Source: an uncultured Treponema sp. (GTDB taxonomy: Bacteria > Spirochaetota > Spirochaetia > Treponematales > Treponemataceae). Taken from it: a stretch of DNA of 64,000 nucleotides. Below are positions 44,118-52,552 of the stretch, piece after piece. Each line of letters begins with the position of its first letter. Positions within the stretch are counted from its first letter, which is position 1. A model generated the notes under the pieces. That model searched no databases and was not told the origin of the DNA. It was given only the letters and a program-made list of their open reading frames with translations. A program made the position numbers and the translations under genes. The stretch covers positions 184,915 to 248,914 of the forward strand of contig CASGDA010000005.1 of the NCBI GenBank assembly GCA_949300145.1, given 5' to 3'.

Positions 44118-44169
44118 GCCTTCATCCGCCGTCAGGTAATACGCCACATAAAAATTCACGCCTGCAGAA

Positions 44170-45441
44170 ATGACATTCACTTTCAAACACACGAAGTACG
44201 CCTGCTACCTGGGTTATGTGACACAGGCGACAGTGAACAATCTGCCGCCGCTCCTTTTCTCGGCATTTGTACGCGACCTGGGGATACAGGCGGAAATGAT
44301 AGGGCTCCTCATCGCCATCAACTTCGGCACCCAGATTCTGGTGGATCTTTTCGGTGCGAAATACGCGGACAAGATAGGATACAAACCGCTTCTTGCGGCG
44401 GCGCACCTTTTCTCGGCGGCGGGAATGCTCGCCTTCTCTTTCCTGCCGTTCATGCTCCCTCCATTCGCGGGTCTGGCCGGGGCGATAATCCTGACCGCCG
44501 TCGGCGGCGGATTGATAGAGGTTCTCATAAGCCCCGTAATCGAGGCGATTCCCGCCGAGGAATCCAAACGGGCGGCGGAAATGAGCCTCCTCCACTCCTT
44601 TTACTGCTGGGGCCATATGGCGGTGGTCCTTCTTTCAACCCTGTACTTCGTATCCGCGGGCGCGGAAAACTGGCGGTTCCTGCCGCCGCTGTGGGCCGCA
44701 CTGCCCCTGTTCACCTGCTTTCTGTTCCTGAATGTCCCGGTCAGGAACCTGAATGAAAAACAGGATCCAGGCGCGGGAACCGGAGGAAAAAACGCATGGG
44801 CCGGCAGATCCATGTTCAGGACCTCCGCCTTCTGGATTCTCATGGGCATGATGTTCTTTTCCGCGGCTTCGGAACAGGGGATGTCCCAGTGGGCTTCATT
44901 CTTCGCGGAGACAGGCTTGAAAATCTCAAAGACAGCGGGAGACATCCTGGGGCCGTGTGCCTTCGCCTTTTTGATGGGCCTTTCAAGGCTGCTGTTCGCA
45001 AAACGTGCTGGCGCCGGGAACCTCGACATAACGCTTTTCTCCGCCGGCCTGGGATGCGCCGCAAGCTATTTGACCGCCTCTTTCGCACCGCATCCGCTTT
45101 TGGCCCTTGCAGGATGCGCAGGCTGCGGTTTCTTTTCAGGGGTGATGTGGCCGGGTACATTCAGCAAGGGCGCGGTGATTTTCCCGGCGGGCGGAACAAA
45201 AATGTTCGGACTGTTCGCATTCGCGGGGGACATAGGCTGCGGGGCGGGGCCGGCGCTCCTGGGATACATTTCAGGATTCATGGAGCGGTCATTGGCGGGA
45301 GCGATGGGGCTTGCGGTCTTTTTCCCGCTTGCCCTCTCGGCTTCAGTCGCGGCCCTGGTGCTGCGGGAACGGCACAAGCTGAAAAAAAATGCGTCCTTGA
45401 CTTTCCGTCCCCGGAATTTATATTATCCAGAGAAGGGTTGA
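44170..45441 (+). CDS. MFS transporter
   Basis: The 423-residue product is a 12-helix major facilitator superfamily permease. The first transmembrane helices contain YLGYVTQATVNNLPPLLFSAF, and the loop after helix 2 carries DLFGAKYADKIGYKPLL, a variant of the MFS motif A (GxxxDxxGxk). A second half with LTASFAPHPLLALAGCAGCGFFSG and a final FFPLALSASVAALVLRERHK completes the topology. The arrangement resembles sugar permeases of the FucP type, but the substrate cannot be assigned. It follows the acidic gene by 52 nt and precedes aroC by 3 nt. Confidence 0.85.
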   Translation: MTFTFKHTKYACYLGYVTQATVNNLPPLLFSAFVRDLGIQAEMIGLLIAINFGTQILVDLFGAKYADKIGYKPLLAAAHLFSAAGMLAFSFLPFMLPPFAGLAGAIILTAVGGGLIEVLISPVIEAIPAEESKRAAEMSLLHSFYCWGHMAVVLLSTLYFVSAGAENWRFLPPLWAALPLFTCFLFLNVPVRNLNEKQDPGAGTGGKNAWAGRSMFRTSAFWILMGMMFFSAASEQGMSQWASFFAETGLKISKTAGDILGPCAFAFLMGLSRLLFAKRAGAGNLDITLFSAGLGCAASYLTASFAPHPLLALAGCAGCGFFSGVMWPGTFSKGAVIFPAGGTKMFGLFAFAGDIGCGAGPALLGYISGFMERSLAGAMGLAVFFPLALSASVAALVLRERHKLKKNASLTFRPRNLYYPEKG

Positions 45442-45444
45442 ATT

Positions 45445-46524
45445 GTGTCGGGAAATACATTCGGAACTGTTTTCAGAATAACCACATTCGGGGAAAGCCA
45501 CGGCGCGGCTTTGGGGGTAATAATAGACGGATGCCCCGCAGGTTTACGCATGGATGAAAAAATCATCCAGAAAGAGCTGGACCGCCGCCGGCCCGGCGCC
45601 GGAAACAATCCGGCGGCGACCCCGAGGTCTGAACCTGACACGGCGGAGATTTTATCAGGGGTTTTTGACGGATTCACGACCGGAACCCCGATTGCAGTCC
45701 TCATCAGGAACACTTCGCAGAATTCCAGGGATTATTCCGGCATCGCGGAAAAATTCCGCCCGGGACACGCCGACTTTTCATATTTCAAAAAATACGGTAT
45801 ACGCGACTACCGGGGCGGAGGACGCTCCTCCGGAAGGGAAACCTCAGCGAGAGTGGCGGCTGGCGCCGTGGCGAAGGCTTTTTTGAAGGAAAAGGGTATT
45901 TTCATAAAAGCCTGGACTGAAGAGGCGGCCGGAATAAAATGTGAAACCTACGACGAAAACGAAATAGAAAACAACCGGATGAGGGCTCCTGACAGGGAAG
46001 CCGCCGGGCTGATGCTTGAAAAGATAGAAAGGCTGCGTATGGAGGGGGATTCCGCCGGAGGGATTGTCAGCGCAAGGATTTCAGGGGAAATACCGGCGGG
46101 GCTGGGGGAACCTGTTTTTGACAAGCTTGAAGCGCTGCTGGGGCAGGCTGTCCTGTCGATAGGGGCCGTCAGGGGGATAGAATTCGGGGCCGGATTTGAA
46201 ACCGCACGGATGACCGGAAGCGAATCCAATGACCCGCTTTCATGCGGCGGAAACGGGAAAGTATCCTTCGGCGAAAACAACGCCGGGGGAATTCTGGGCG
46301 GGATATCCTCCGGGGCGGAAATATTTTTCAGAGTCGCCGTAAAACCGGTTCCCTCGATAAGAAAAATACAAAAAACCATAACAACTGCCGGGGAAGAAAC
46401 GGAAATTGAAGTCCACGGACGCCATGACGTGTGCCTGTGTCCGAGGATAGTTCCTGTTGTGGAAGCGATGTCAGCCCTCGTCATCGCGGATTTGTATCTG
46501 AGGAACCTGGCCTCCAGAATTTAA
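45445..46524 (+). CDS. aroC: Chorismate synthase
   Basis: AroC makes chorismate from EPSP, the last shikimate step, using reduced FMN. The 359-residue product shows GNTFGTVFRITTFGESHGAA, IDGCPAGLRM, RRRPGAGNNPAATPR, FRPGHADFSYFKKYGIRDYR and GGGRSSGRETSARVAAGAVA, and ends with GRHDVCLCPRIVPVVEAM. The start is a GTG at 45445 (AGAAGG SD), 3 nt after the MFS gene. No other aro genes are nearby. Confidence 0.96.
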   Translation: MSGNTFGTVFRITTFGESHGAALGVIIDGCPAGLRMDEKIIQKELDRRRPGAGNNPAATPRSEPDTAEILSGVFDGFTTGTPIAVLIRNTSQNSRDYSGIAEKFRPGHADFSYFKKYGIRDYRGGGRSSGRETSARVAAGAVAKAFLKEKGIFIKAWTEEAAGIKCETYDENEIENNRMRAPDREAAGLMLEKIERLRMEGDSAGGIVSARISGEIPAGLGEPVFDKLEALLGQAVLSIGAVRGIEFGAGFETARMTGSESNDPLSCGGNGKVSFGENNAGGILGGISSGAEIFFRVAVKPVPSIRKIQKTITTAGEETEIEVHGRHDVCLCPRIVPVVEAMSALVIADLYLRNLASRI

Positions 46525-46550
46525 AAACACAACCGAAAGCATTTTATCTC

Positions 46551-46579
46551 TTTACCGCCGCAAATTTGCGTGGTATCAT
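46551..46579 (+). promoter_or_regulatory. Promoter giving a predicted leaderless DRTGG-gene mRNA
   Basis: TTTACC (46551-46556), a 17-nt spacer and TATCAT (46574-46579) are followed by 7 nt and the ATG at 46587, with no SD. The -35 is weak. Confidence 0.45.
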
Positions 46580-46586
46580 TTTCTAC

Positions 46587-46946
46587 ATGAATATAAATGA
46601 TATACGGCAGGCTATAGAAGCCGAAATAATCGAGGGAACAGAAAACTCCGGAGTTGAAATTCTGTCGGCATGCGGGGCGGATTTAATGAGCGATGTCATG
46701 GCCTTTGTCAAGGATCAGGTTCTGCTCCTTACAGGGCTCATCAACGTGCAGGTTATAAGAACCGCCATGTTGATGGACATACAGGCTGTATGTTTTGTCA
46801 GGGGTAAAACACCCAGCCCGGAAATGATATCGTTGGCCAGGGAAAACGGCATTGTGCTCCTCAGGACAAAGCTCCCCATGTTCCTTGCATGCGGCAAACT
46901 CTACGAAGCCGGTGTACGCCAGGGCGGTGTGCGTAAGATAGACTGA
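46587..46946 (+). CDS. DRTGG-domain protein of the hydrogenase-sensor cluster
   Basis: The 119-residue product MNINDIRQAIEAEIIEG with LLTGLINVQVIRTAMLMDIQ and VCFVRGKTPSPEMISLAREN matches the DRTGG domain, a small ligand-binding-like domain also found beside CBS domains and in HPr kinases. Together with the two following genes (HATPase, [FeFe]-hydrogenase-like) it matches a conserved set that in Clostridia and Thermotogae lies near the bifurcating hydrogenase. Its role is probably signalling (inference). The ATG at 46587 lacks an SD. The next gene starts 7 nt after its stop. Confidence 0.8.
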   Translation: MNINDIRQAIEAEIIEGTENSGVEILSACGADLMSDVMAFVKDQVLLLTGLINVQVIRTAMLMDIQAVCFVRGKTPSPEMISLARENGIVLLRTKLPMFLACGKLYEAGVRQGGVRKID

Positions 46947-46953
46947 GACCCAC

Positions 46954-47379
46954 ATGCAGTACCACTACACCGTTCCTGGCGACGACATCACCTGTGCAGG
47001 AAAAGCTTCTTCTGAAATAAAAAAGGTTCTCCAACGGCTGGGCATAGAGCCCGGAATCATAAAGCGTACAGCGGTGGCGATGTATGAAGCTGAGATGAAT
47101 ATGGTGGTTCATGCGGGCGGCGGTACTGCGGATGTCATGATTGAAAACGACGCCATCACAATCATAATGAAAGACAACGGCCCGGGAATAGAGAACATAG
47201 AGCTTGCCATGCAGGACGGTTATTCCACCGCACCGGAAATAGCGAGGGAAATGGGATTCGGGGCTGGAATGGGCCTGCCCAACATGAAAAGGAATTCAGA
47301 CGATTTCAGGATAGAATCCGAGCCCGGTAAGGGAACGACAGTGACAATGAAAATAAGAATACAAGGAACCTCTTCATGA
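46954..47379 (+). CDS. HATPase_c_2-type anti-sigma-factor-like kinase
   Basis: The 141-residue product is a GHKL ATPase of the anti-sigma/serine-kinase type: ASSEIKKVLQRLGIEPGIIK, AMYEAEMNMVVHAGGG (N box with Glu and Asn), IIMKDNGPGIENIE (G1 box DNGPGI) and MGFGAGMGLPNMKRNSDDF (G2). Such proteins phosphorylate or sequester anti-anti-sigma partners. No STAS or sigma gene is next to it; the partner is probably elsewhere. It overlaps the next gene by 4 nt (ATGA). It probably relays a redox or H2 signal from the hydrogenase-like protein (inference). Confidence 0.88.
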   Translation: MQYHYTVPGDDITCAGKASSEIKKVLQRLGIEPGIIKRTAVAMYEAEMNMVVHAGGGTADVMIENDAITIIMKDNGPGIENIELAMQDGYSTAPEIAREMGFGAGMGLPNMKRNSDDFRIESEPGKGTTVTMKIRIQGTSS

Positions 47380-48737
47380 ACCCTTCCCGCTTTCATTCAG
47401 TTCTTCTGGAGGAGGAATCCTGCAAGGGATGCACAATCTGTGTAACAACCTGTCCTGTGCAGGCTATCCGGGTCAGGGACGGGAAGGCCTGCATCCTGCA
47501 GGAAAGATGCATTGACTGCGGGGAATGCATCAGACGGTGCCCGAACCAGGCGAAAAAAGCAAGGTCAGACAATTTCACGGAATTCCAAAGGAATTTACCC
47601 AGGGAAGATTTTTTCCAATACAGGGTGGCCCTTCCCGCCCCCTCCCTTTACGGTCAGGTACCGTCAAAATATACAATAAAGGAAATACACGAAGCCCTTC
47701 TGTCCATGGGCTTTAATTATGTTTTTCCCGTCGCGGCGGCAACCCCCGGCATAACGGCGGCCACCCGGTTCATCCTGGATTCCAGGGAAAGCCTGAGACT
47801 GGGGAACCCGGTCATTTCGGCGAGCTGCCCCACGATAATAAAATTCATAAGCATAAGATTCCCCACCCTGCTGAAAAATATTTCGCCCGTCATCGCTCCG
47901 GCGGAGCTTGCGGCTAAACTGGCGGTCAGAAAGATTGAAGATACGGAAGGGCGGAAAATCCCCAGGGAAAAAATCGGGCTGTATTTTATATCACCCTGTC
48001 CCGGAAAAATCACCGAAACCCTGTCCCCCATGTCCGGGAACAAACCGATTGTGGACGGGGTTTTCAGTATGAAGGACATCCATCTGCAGCTTTTGTCCGC
48101 ACTCAAGAAAAACGCCGCGGGCGGAGCGGAGAAAACGGAAACATCCGGGGAAAGGGAGTCGGGACAAACCCGTATATTCCAGGACGAGATAGCCTGGGGA
48201 CGCGCGGGAGGAGAAGCGGAAGCGGCGGTTTCGGGTAAACGCTATTCACGTATTTCCGTTGACGGGCTAATCCAGTGCGAAAAGATACTTGAATCCGTTG
48301 AGGACGGTAAACTTGAAAACATAGATTTTCTGGAATTGACGGCCTGCCCCGGCGGATGTACAGGGGGCGTCCTTGCGGTCGAAAATCCGGCGATTGCGGA
48401 ATACACGATACGATCGAGGGAGTCGGAAATGGAGTCCACCCCGGAGGATTTGGGGGACACTCAGTTTCACTCGGAAAAACCTGTAAGAAAGGAAGAGATA
48501 GAGCCCCGGCCGGCCCTGCTTCTGGACACGAATTTCCAGAAAGCGGCGGCGATGATGGAAGAAATGGAAGAAATCCACTCCCAGCTTCCGGGCCTGGACT
48601 GCGGCTGTTGCGGCGCACCGAACTGCATGGCTCTTGCGGAGGATATTGTAAGAGGAACGGCGAAAAAAACAGACTGCATAATCATCCTGAAAGAGCAGTA
48701 CAAAGAACTTCTGGAAAATGGACGCGGCAAAGAATAA
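47376..48737 (+). CDS. [FeFe]-hydrogenase-like sensor protein
   Basis: The 453-residue product has two 4Fe-4S ferredoxin motifs (Cys16/19/22/26 and Cys45/48/51/55), a hydrogenase large-subunit domain with all four H-cluster ligand cysteines (Cys151 in SASCPT, Cys208 in SPCPGK, Cys324 and Cys328 in TACPGGCTGG), and a C-terminal Fe-S domain (LPGLDCGCCGAPNCMALAED). In catalytic enzymes L1 is TSCCPxW; here the first Cys, which relays protons, is Ser, and the Trp is absent. Such changes characterise sensory (group C/D) hydrogenases. It follows DRTGG and HATPase genes with overlap. H2 sensing is inference. Confidence 0.88.
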   Translation: MNPSRFHSVLLEEESCKGCTICVTTCPVQAIRVRDGKACILQERCIDCGECIRRCPNQAKKARSDNFTEFQRNLPREDFFQYRVALPAPSLYGQVPSKYTIKEIHEALLSMGFNYVFPVAAATPGITAATRFILDSRESLRLGNPVISASCPTIIKFISIRFPTLLKNISPVIAPAELAAKLAVRKIEDTEGRKIPREKIGLYFISPCPGKITETLSPMSGNKPIVDGVFSMKDIHLQLLSALKKNAAGGAEKTETSGERESGQTRIFQDEIAWGRAGGEAEAAVSGKRYSRISVDGLIQCEKILESVEDGKLENIDFLELTACPGGCTGGVLAVENPAIAEYTIRSRESEMESTPEDLGDTQFHSEKPVRKEEIEPRPALLLDTNFQKAAAMMEEMEEIHSQLPGLDCGCCGAPNCMALAEDIVRGTAKKTDCIIILKEQYKELLENGRGKE

Positions 48738-49392
48738 CAGCGGCGCAGGCATTCCCGGTGAAAACCCTGCCTCATATGAAAAACGTGTCCTGCGCAAAAA
48801 AATGAGGGAGATATGCCTTGAGGCGGCAGGGGCGGCGGCGCGGATACAGGAAAGGGCGGGAATGGAAAAAACAGCGGCACGGCTCGCTTCGGAATACAAC
48901 ACCATTTTCGCTTTTATTTCCGTATACGGTGAGCCGGACACCTCGGTCTTTATAAAGGAAGCGCTGAAAGCTGAAAAAACTGTTTTGGTGCCCCGCATAA
49001 ACGGAAAAAACATGGACTTTCTGGAAACACCATCCAATCCGGAAAATTTGAAACCGAACAAATTCGGAATACCGGAACCGGATGATGGGAAAGTATTTTT
49101 CTCCTGTGAAAACAAACCCGCGGAAACCTTCCCCTTCCCCGCCCTGATTCTGGTTCCCGGCTCCGCCTTCACAAAGGACGGCAAGAGGCTCGGGCGTGGC
49201 GGAGGATACTACGACCGGTTCCTGGAGGTTTTCAGGAAAAGATTCTCCGGCGGGGATTCGGAATTCAAAACAGCGGGCTTCTGTTTCCCGGAACAAATAA
49301 TCAGCGGTATCCCCTTCGAAGGGCATGACGCAGAAATGGATTGCCTTGTTTTATCCGACGGCAGTATATTTAATACAGATAATTCATCTTAG
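48718..49392 (+). CDS. 5-formyltetrahydrofolate cyclo-ligase family protein
   Basis: This 224-residue enzyme converts 5-formyl-THF to 5,10-methenyl-THF with ATP, recovering folate. It shows YEKRVLRKKMREIC at the N terminus, KTVLVPRI, and the signature LVPGSAFTKDGKRLGRGGGYYDRFL near the C terminus followed by PFEGHDAEMD. The ATG lies inside the last 20 nt of the hydrogenase-like gene, so the gene is translationally coupled to the sensor cluster. Nothing in the sequence links it functionally to hydrogen metabolism. Confidence 0.9.
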   Translation: MDAAKNNSGAGIPGENPASYEKRVLRKKMREICLEAAGAAARIQERAGMEKTAARLASEYNTIFAFISVYGEPDTSVFIKEALKAEKTVLVPRINGKNMDFLETPSNPENLKPNKFGIPEPDDGKVFFSCENKPAETFPFPALILVPGSAFTKDGKRLGRGGGYYDRFLEVFRKRFSGGDSEFKTAGFCFPEQIISGIPFEGHDAEMDCLVLSDGSIFNTDNSS

Positions 49393-49401
49393 GAGTTTTA
49401 T

Positions 49402-49992
49402 ATGGGAGAAATACGTTCAGCCATAGACATTGCGATGGAAAAAACATCCGACATAAAAAGCGACAAAAACGCGCTGGCCAACAGCCAAATGAAAAACGAG
49501 GGAAAAAAGGCCGCCGCAGTTTTTCTTGATACAAATAATGAGGAAGAATTTCTCGAAGCCTTTTACAAAGCTTCAGATAAAGCAAAATTCAAGGAAGGTG
49601 CTGTCCCCGTGTTCTGCGCGGCGGTGCGCCTTCCTGAAACCCCGGAAGACATCGAGAAGAATTCCACGTGGCAGCGGGGGATTGCGGCCATACTCCCCGG
49701 ATCGGATCTGGACTCGCTTTTTTCCCAGGGCCAGATAATCTTCAAACAATACCTGGATGACAGGGAATCCCTCTATAAAGCCCTGGAACAGCAGTTCATG
49801 CCCAGACTGAAAGCCAAACAGGAGGAGCTTTCAAAACGGTACAACCAGAACATAACCCTCAGCCTGTCCCAGGATCCGGAATACGCGGCGGCACTTTCAA
49901 AACACCAGAGAGCCATTCAAAGCAGATATGAAACTGTCGTTGAGGAAATACGTTCCAGAATAATGGAAGCATACAATAATTCTGAAAATTAA
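49402..49992 (+). CDS. Hypothetical helical protein
   Basis: I do not recognise the family with certainty. The 196-residue product is charged and helical, without signal peptide or membrane segment. It begins MGEIRSAIDIAMEKTSDIKS and contains an uncharged patch AVPVFCAAVRLPETPEDI around residue 70-88 and a long C-terminal coil (FMPRLKAKQEELSKRYNQNI, VVEEIRSRIMEAY). An AGGAG SD precedes the ATG. It follows the 5-formyl-THF cyclo-ligase by 9 nt and precedes the tRNA-Asn terminator convergently. Similar small helical proteins are common in spirochaetes (recollection). Confidence 0.6.
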   Translation: MGEIRSAIDIAMEKTSDIKSDKNALANSQMKNEGKKAAAVFLDTNNEEEFLEAFYKASDKAKFKEGAVPVFCAAVRLPETPEDIEKNSTWQRGIAAILPGSDLDSLFSQGQIIFKQYLDDRESLYKALEQQFMPRLKAKQEELSKRYNQNITLSLSQDPEYAAALSKHQRAIQSRYETVVEEIRSRIMEAYNNSEN

Positions 49993-50002
49993 ATCCGCAC
50001 AT

Positions 50003-50030
50003 AAAAAAACGGCGCGGATATCCGCGCCGT
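50003..50030 (-). terminator. Terminator of tRNA-Asn
   Basis: On the minus strand the perfect stem ACGGCGCGG / CCGCGCCGT (9 bp, loop ATAT) is followed by seven T residues, 5 nt after the tRNA 3' end. Confidence 0.9.
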
Positions 50031-50034
50031 GAAG

Positions 50035-50107
50035 CTCCCCCGAGGTGGCTCGAACACCTGACCCAGTGGTTAACAGCCACTTGCTCTGCCGACTGAGCTA
50101 CAGGGGA
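50035..50107 (-). tRNA. tRNA-Asn (anticodon GTT)
   Basis: On the minus strand the acceptor TCCCCTG pairs with CGGGGGA (one T-G pair), discriminator G. The anticodon stem AGTGG/CCACT holds loop CTGTTAA, anticodon GTT. The T-loop is GTTCGAGCC. CCA is not encoded. It has its own promoter and terminator. Confidence 0.95.
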
Positions 50108-50118
50108 ATGATAGAAAT

Positions 50119-50147
50119 AATATATACACCTTTGAAAAAAAAGTCAA
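50119..50147 (-). promoter_or_regulatory. Promoter of tRNA-Asn
   Basis: On the minus strand TTGACT (50147-50142), a 17-nt spacer and TATATT (50124-50119), 12 nt upstream of the mature tRNA. Confidence 0.82.
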
Positions 50148-50153
50148 TAGCTG

Positions 50154-51485
50154 TTATTGCCCGAACATGCCGGAAAATTTTCCCGCGAGCCCCCTGTTTT
50201 TAGCGACCTTCCGCATGGTCTGGCGGGTTTTCTCAAACTGCTTTATCAGGCGGTTCACCTCCGCCACCGACGTGCCGGAACCCCTGGCGATTCTCTTCCT
50301 TCTGGAAGGACCGATAATCAAATGATTGGCACGCTCCTTCATGGTCATGGACTGGATAATCGCTTTCTGGTACTTAATACCGGAAGTATCCACCTGGCTT
50401 TCGTCTATCTGGCCTGCAAGACCGGGAATCATATCCAGCATGGACTGGATTGAGCCCATCTTTGAAACACGCTCCAGCTGCTCAAGCATATCCTGCAGGG
50501 TGAAACTCTCGCCGGCCATCTTTTTTTGAAGCCGTTCGGCTTCCTCGGCGTCGATTGTCTCCTGGGCTTTTTCCACCAATGAAACAATATCACCCATGCC
50601 GAGAATCCTGCCGGCGATACGGTCAGGGTAAAACGGCTCCAAATCCTCGATTTTTTCACCGGTTCCGATAAAAAGAATCGGTTTGCCGGTAACGCTTTTC
50701 AGCGAAATAGCCGCACCGCCCCTGGCATCGGAGTCGAATTTCGTGAGGATAACACCGGTCAACCCGATTTTCTCGTCAAAGGTTTTCGCCACATCAACAG
50801 CATTCTGGCCTGTCATGGAATCGGCCACAAGGATGGTCTCGACGGGATCCAGTGCTTTCTTAACCGCCTCGATTTCATCCATCATCGAATCATCGATTTG
50901 AAGCCGGCCGGCGGTATCCGTGATTAAAACATCATATCCGCCTTTTTTAGCGAAGCTGAGGGCGTTTTTCGCGACCTTGACGGCGTTTTTTTCACCGGGC
51001 TCCGAATATACGGGAACCCCGATTTTTTCTCCCAGAATCTTCAGCTGGTCCACGGCTGCCGGACGCACAAGGTCACAGGCGGCGAGAACAGGACGGCGCC
51101 CCTGTTTAAGTAGCCTGGCGGCCAGCTTCGCCGCAGAGGTGGTTTTTCCGGAACCCTGAAGCCCGAGAAACAATATGACGGACTGGGTGTCCGGACCCTT
51201 CAACTGCAAATCCTTTTTGCTGTCCCCGAGAAGGGCGACTATCTTGTCATGGACAATCTTAACGAACTGCTGGCCCGGATTGACGGAACGGAGAACCTTC
51301 TCGCCCTTCGCCTCCTCGATTGTGGAGTTCACGAACCTGCGGACAACCCGGAGGTTTACATCGGATTCCAGAAGCGCTATTTTTATCTCTTCAACAGCAT
51401 CTTCAATATTTTTCTCTGAAATAGACGCATTTCCGCTTATGCGGCGGACAATCCCGCCGAGGGCGGAGGTGACTTTTTCAAGCAT
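50154..51485 (-). CDS. ffh: Signal recognition particle protein Ffh
   Basis: Ffh binds SRP RNA and the signal sequence of nascent membrane proteins. The 443-residue product shows an N domain, G1 FLGLQGSGKTTSAAKLA (about 103-119), DTAGRLQIDDSMMDE (G3), TKFDSDARGG (G4), the GMGD closing motif and the methionine-rich M domain (MGSIQSMLDMIPG, SRRKRIARGSG). The start overlaps the gpsA stop by one nucleotide. No 4.5S RNA gene was found in this window. Confidence 0.97.
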   Translation of the reverse strand: MLEKVTSALGGIVRRISGNASISEKNIEDAVEEIKIALLESDVNLRVVRRFVNSTIEEAKGEKVLRSVNPGQQFVKIVHDKIVALLGDSKKDLQLKGPDTQSVILFLGLQGSGKTTSAAKLAARLLKQGRRPVLAACDLVRPAAVDQLKILGEKIGVPVYSEPGEKNAVKVAKNALSFAKKGGYDVLITDTAGRLQIDDSMMDEIEAVKKALDPVETILVADSMTGQNAVDVAKTFDEKIGLTGVILTKFDSDARGGAAISLKSVTGKPILFIGTGEKIEDLEPFYPDRIAGRILGMGDIVSLVEKAQETIDAEEAERLQKKMAGESFTLQDMLEQLERVSKMGSIQSMLDMIPGLAGQIDESQVDTSGIKYQKAIIQSMTMKERANHLIIGPSRRKRIARGSGTSVAEVNRLIKQFEKTRQTMRKVAKNRGLAGKFSGMFGQ

Positions 51486-52537
51486 TAAATTTCTCCGTCA
51501 AGAAGTTTTTCAATAAAATCAAGGGGCTCGGCCTCTTTGTTCAGAATCCTGAACAAACCGTTTGAAATCGGCATTTTTAAGTCAAACATTCCCGAAATAA
51601 TGTGCACATATTTGCATGCCACGGCACCTTCAGGAAGGTAACCGATTTCCGAAATATGCGAAATCAAATCGTTGATGTCGGTGAATTTGTCCAGAATGCC
51701 TTTTTTGATGATATCCTGGCCGAAACGCCGGTTCCTGCCGAATTTGCTGCGGCAGGTTACATCCAGGTCGCCCACCCCGGCTATGGAAGTGAAGGTCTCC
51801 GGATGGGAGGCATTCATGGCCCGGCCAAGGATCAGCATCTCGTTCAACCCCGCCGCAAGAAGAAGGGACTGCGTATTGTCGCCGAACCTGTCGCTGTTTT
51901 CGGAAATCGCATCCAGAATACCGAAAGCGACGGCTATAACATTTTTCGCCGCCGCGCAAATCTGTACACCGATGACATCCAGACTTGAATAGACCATCAA
52001 ACCCTTTGAACGCATAACCTCCCTGAAACGGATTGAATTCATCGGATTTTCGCTGGCGGCGACAAGCCCCGTCACCTTTCCCATCGCGACTTCCTCCGCA
52101 TGGCTGGGGCCGGCGATATACACAAGATTGTGGCGGTATACATCGGGCAAAACATCCTCCAATGTCTCCACAATGAGCCGGGGCCCCGTCTCCGAGGGAA
52201 TAAACCCTTTCGTCAATATGCCGATATAAGTTGAACCGTCCTGGATATTCGGAATATCCAGCAACCCCTGCATGGTTTTCGCCAGATAAAGGGAAGGACT
52301 CGCGAGAATCAAAAAGCTTTTCCCGGAAGCGACTTCCTTTATATCGTTTGAAGCCCTAAGGTTTTCCGGAGTCGCATATCCAGGCAGAAAACGCGTGTTT
52401 TCATGCTTCTGGTTTATGGATTCGCAAACATCATTCTCAAGAGCCCATATTTCAACGGAATGGCCGGCCCGGGCAAGGGAAACCGCCACCGCGGTTCCCC
52501 AGGCTCCCGCCCCAATGATACCTATTGTCTGTCCCAT
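51485..52537 (-). CDS. gpsA: NAD(P)-dependent glycerol-3-phosphate dehydrogenase
   Basis: GpsA reduces dihydroxyacetone phosphate to glycerol 3-phosphate, the backbone of phospholipids. The 350-residue product has the nucleotide fold GIIGAGAWGTAVAVSLARAG, the catalytic Lys region CAAAKNVIAVAFGI and GVGDLDVTCRSKFGRNRRFG. A perfect AGGAGG lies 9-10 nt upstream of the ATG. It follows ndk and overlaps ffh. Confidence 0.96.
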   Translation of the reverse strand: MGQTIGIIGAGAWGTAVAVSLARAGHSVEIWALENDVCESINQKHENTRFLPGYATPENLRASNDIKEVASGKSFLILASPSLYLAKTMQGLLDIPNIQDGSTYIGILTKGFIPSETGPRLIVETLEDVLPDVYRHNLVYIAGPSHAEEVAMGKVTGLVAASENPMNSIRFREVMRSKGLMVYSSLDVIGVQICAAAKNVIAVAFGILDAISENSDRFGDNTQSLLLAAGLNEMLILGRAMNASHPETFTSIAGVGDLDVTCRSKFGRNRRFGQDIIKKGILDKFTDINDLISHISEIGYLPEGAVACKYVHIISGMFDLKMPISNGLFRILNKEAEPLDFIEKLLDGEI

Positions 52538-52552
52538 AAAACTAAGAACCTC

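Noticed and set aside
43728..44192. A 154-codon highly hydrophobic open frame on the minus strand
   Set aside because: It is the antisense of the GAY-rich acidic gene; reversed GAT/GAC/GAA codons read as Val, Ile and Phe. No SD or promoter supports it.
50108..50153. Possible SRP RNA next to ffh
   Set aside because: The 46 nt between ffh and tRNA-Asn hold only the tRNA promoter; the conserved SRP RNA tetraloop/GGAAG region is absent.
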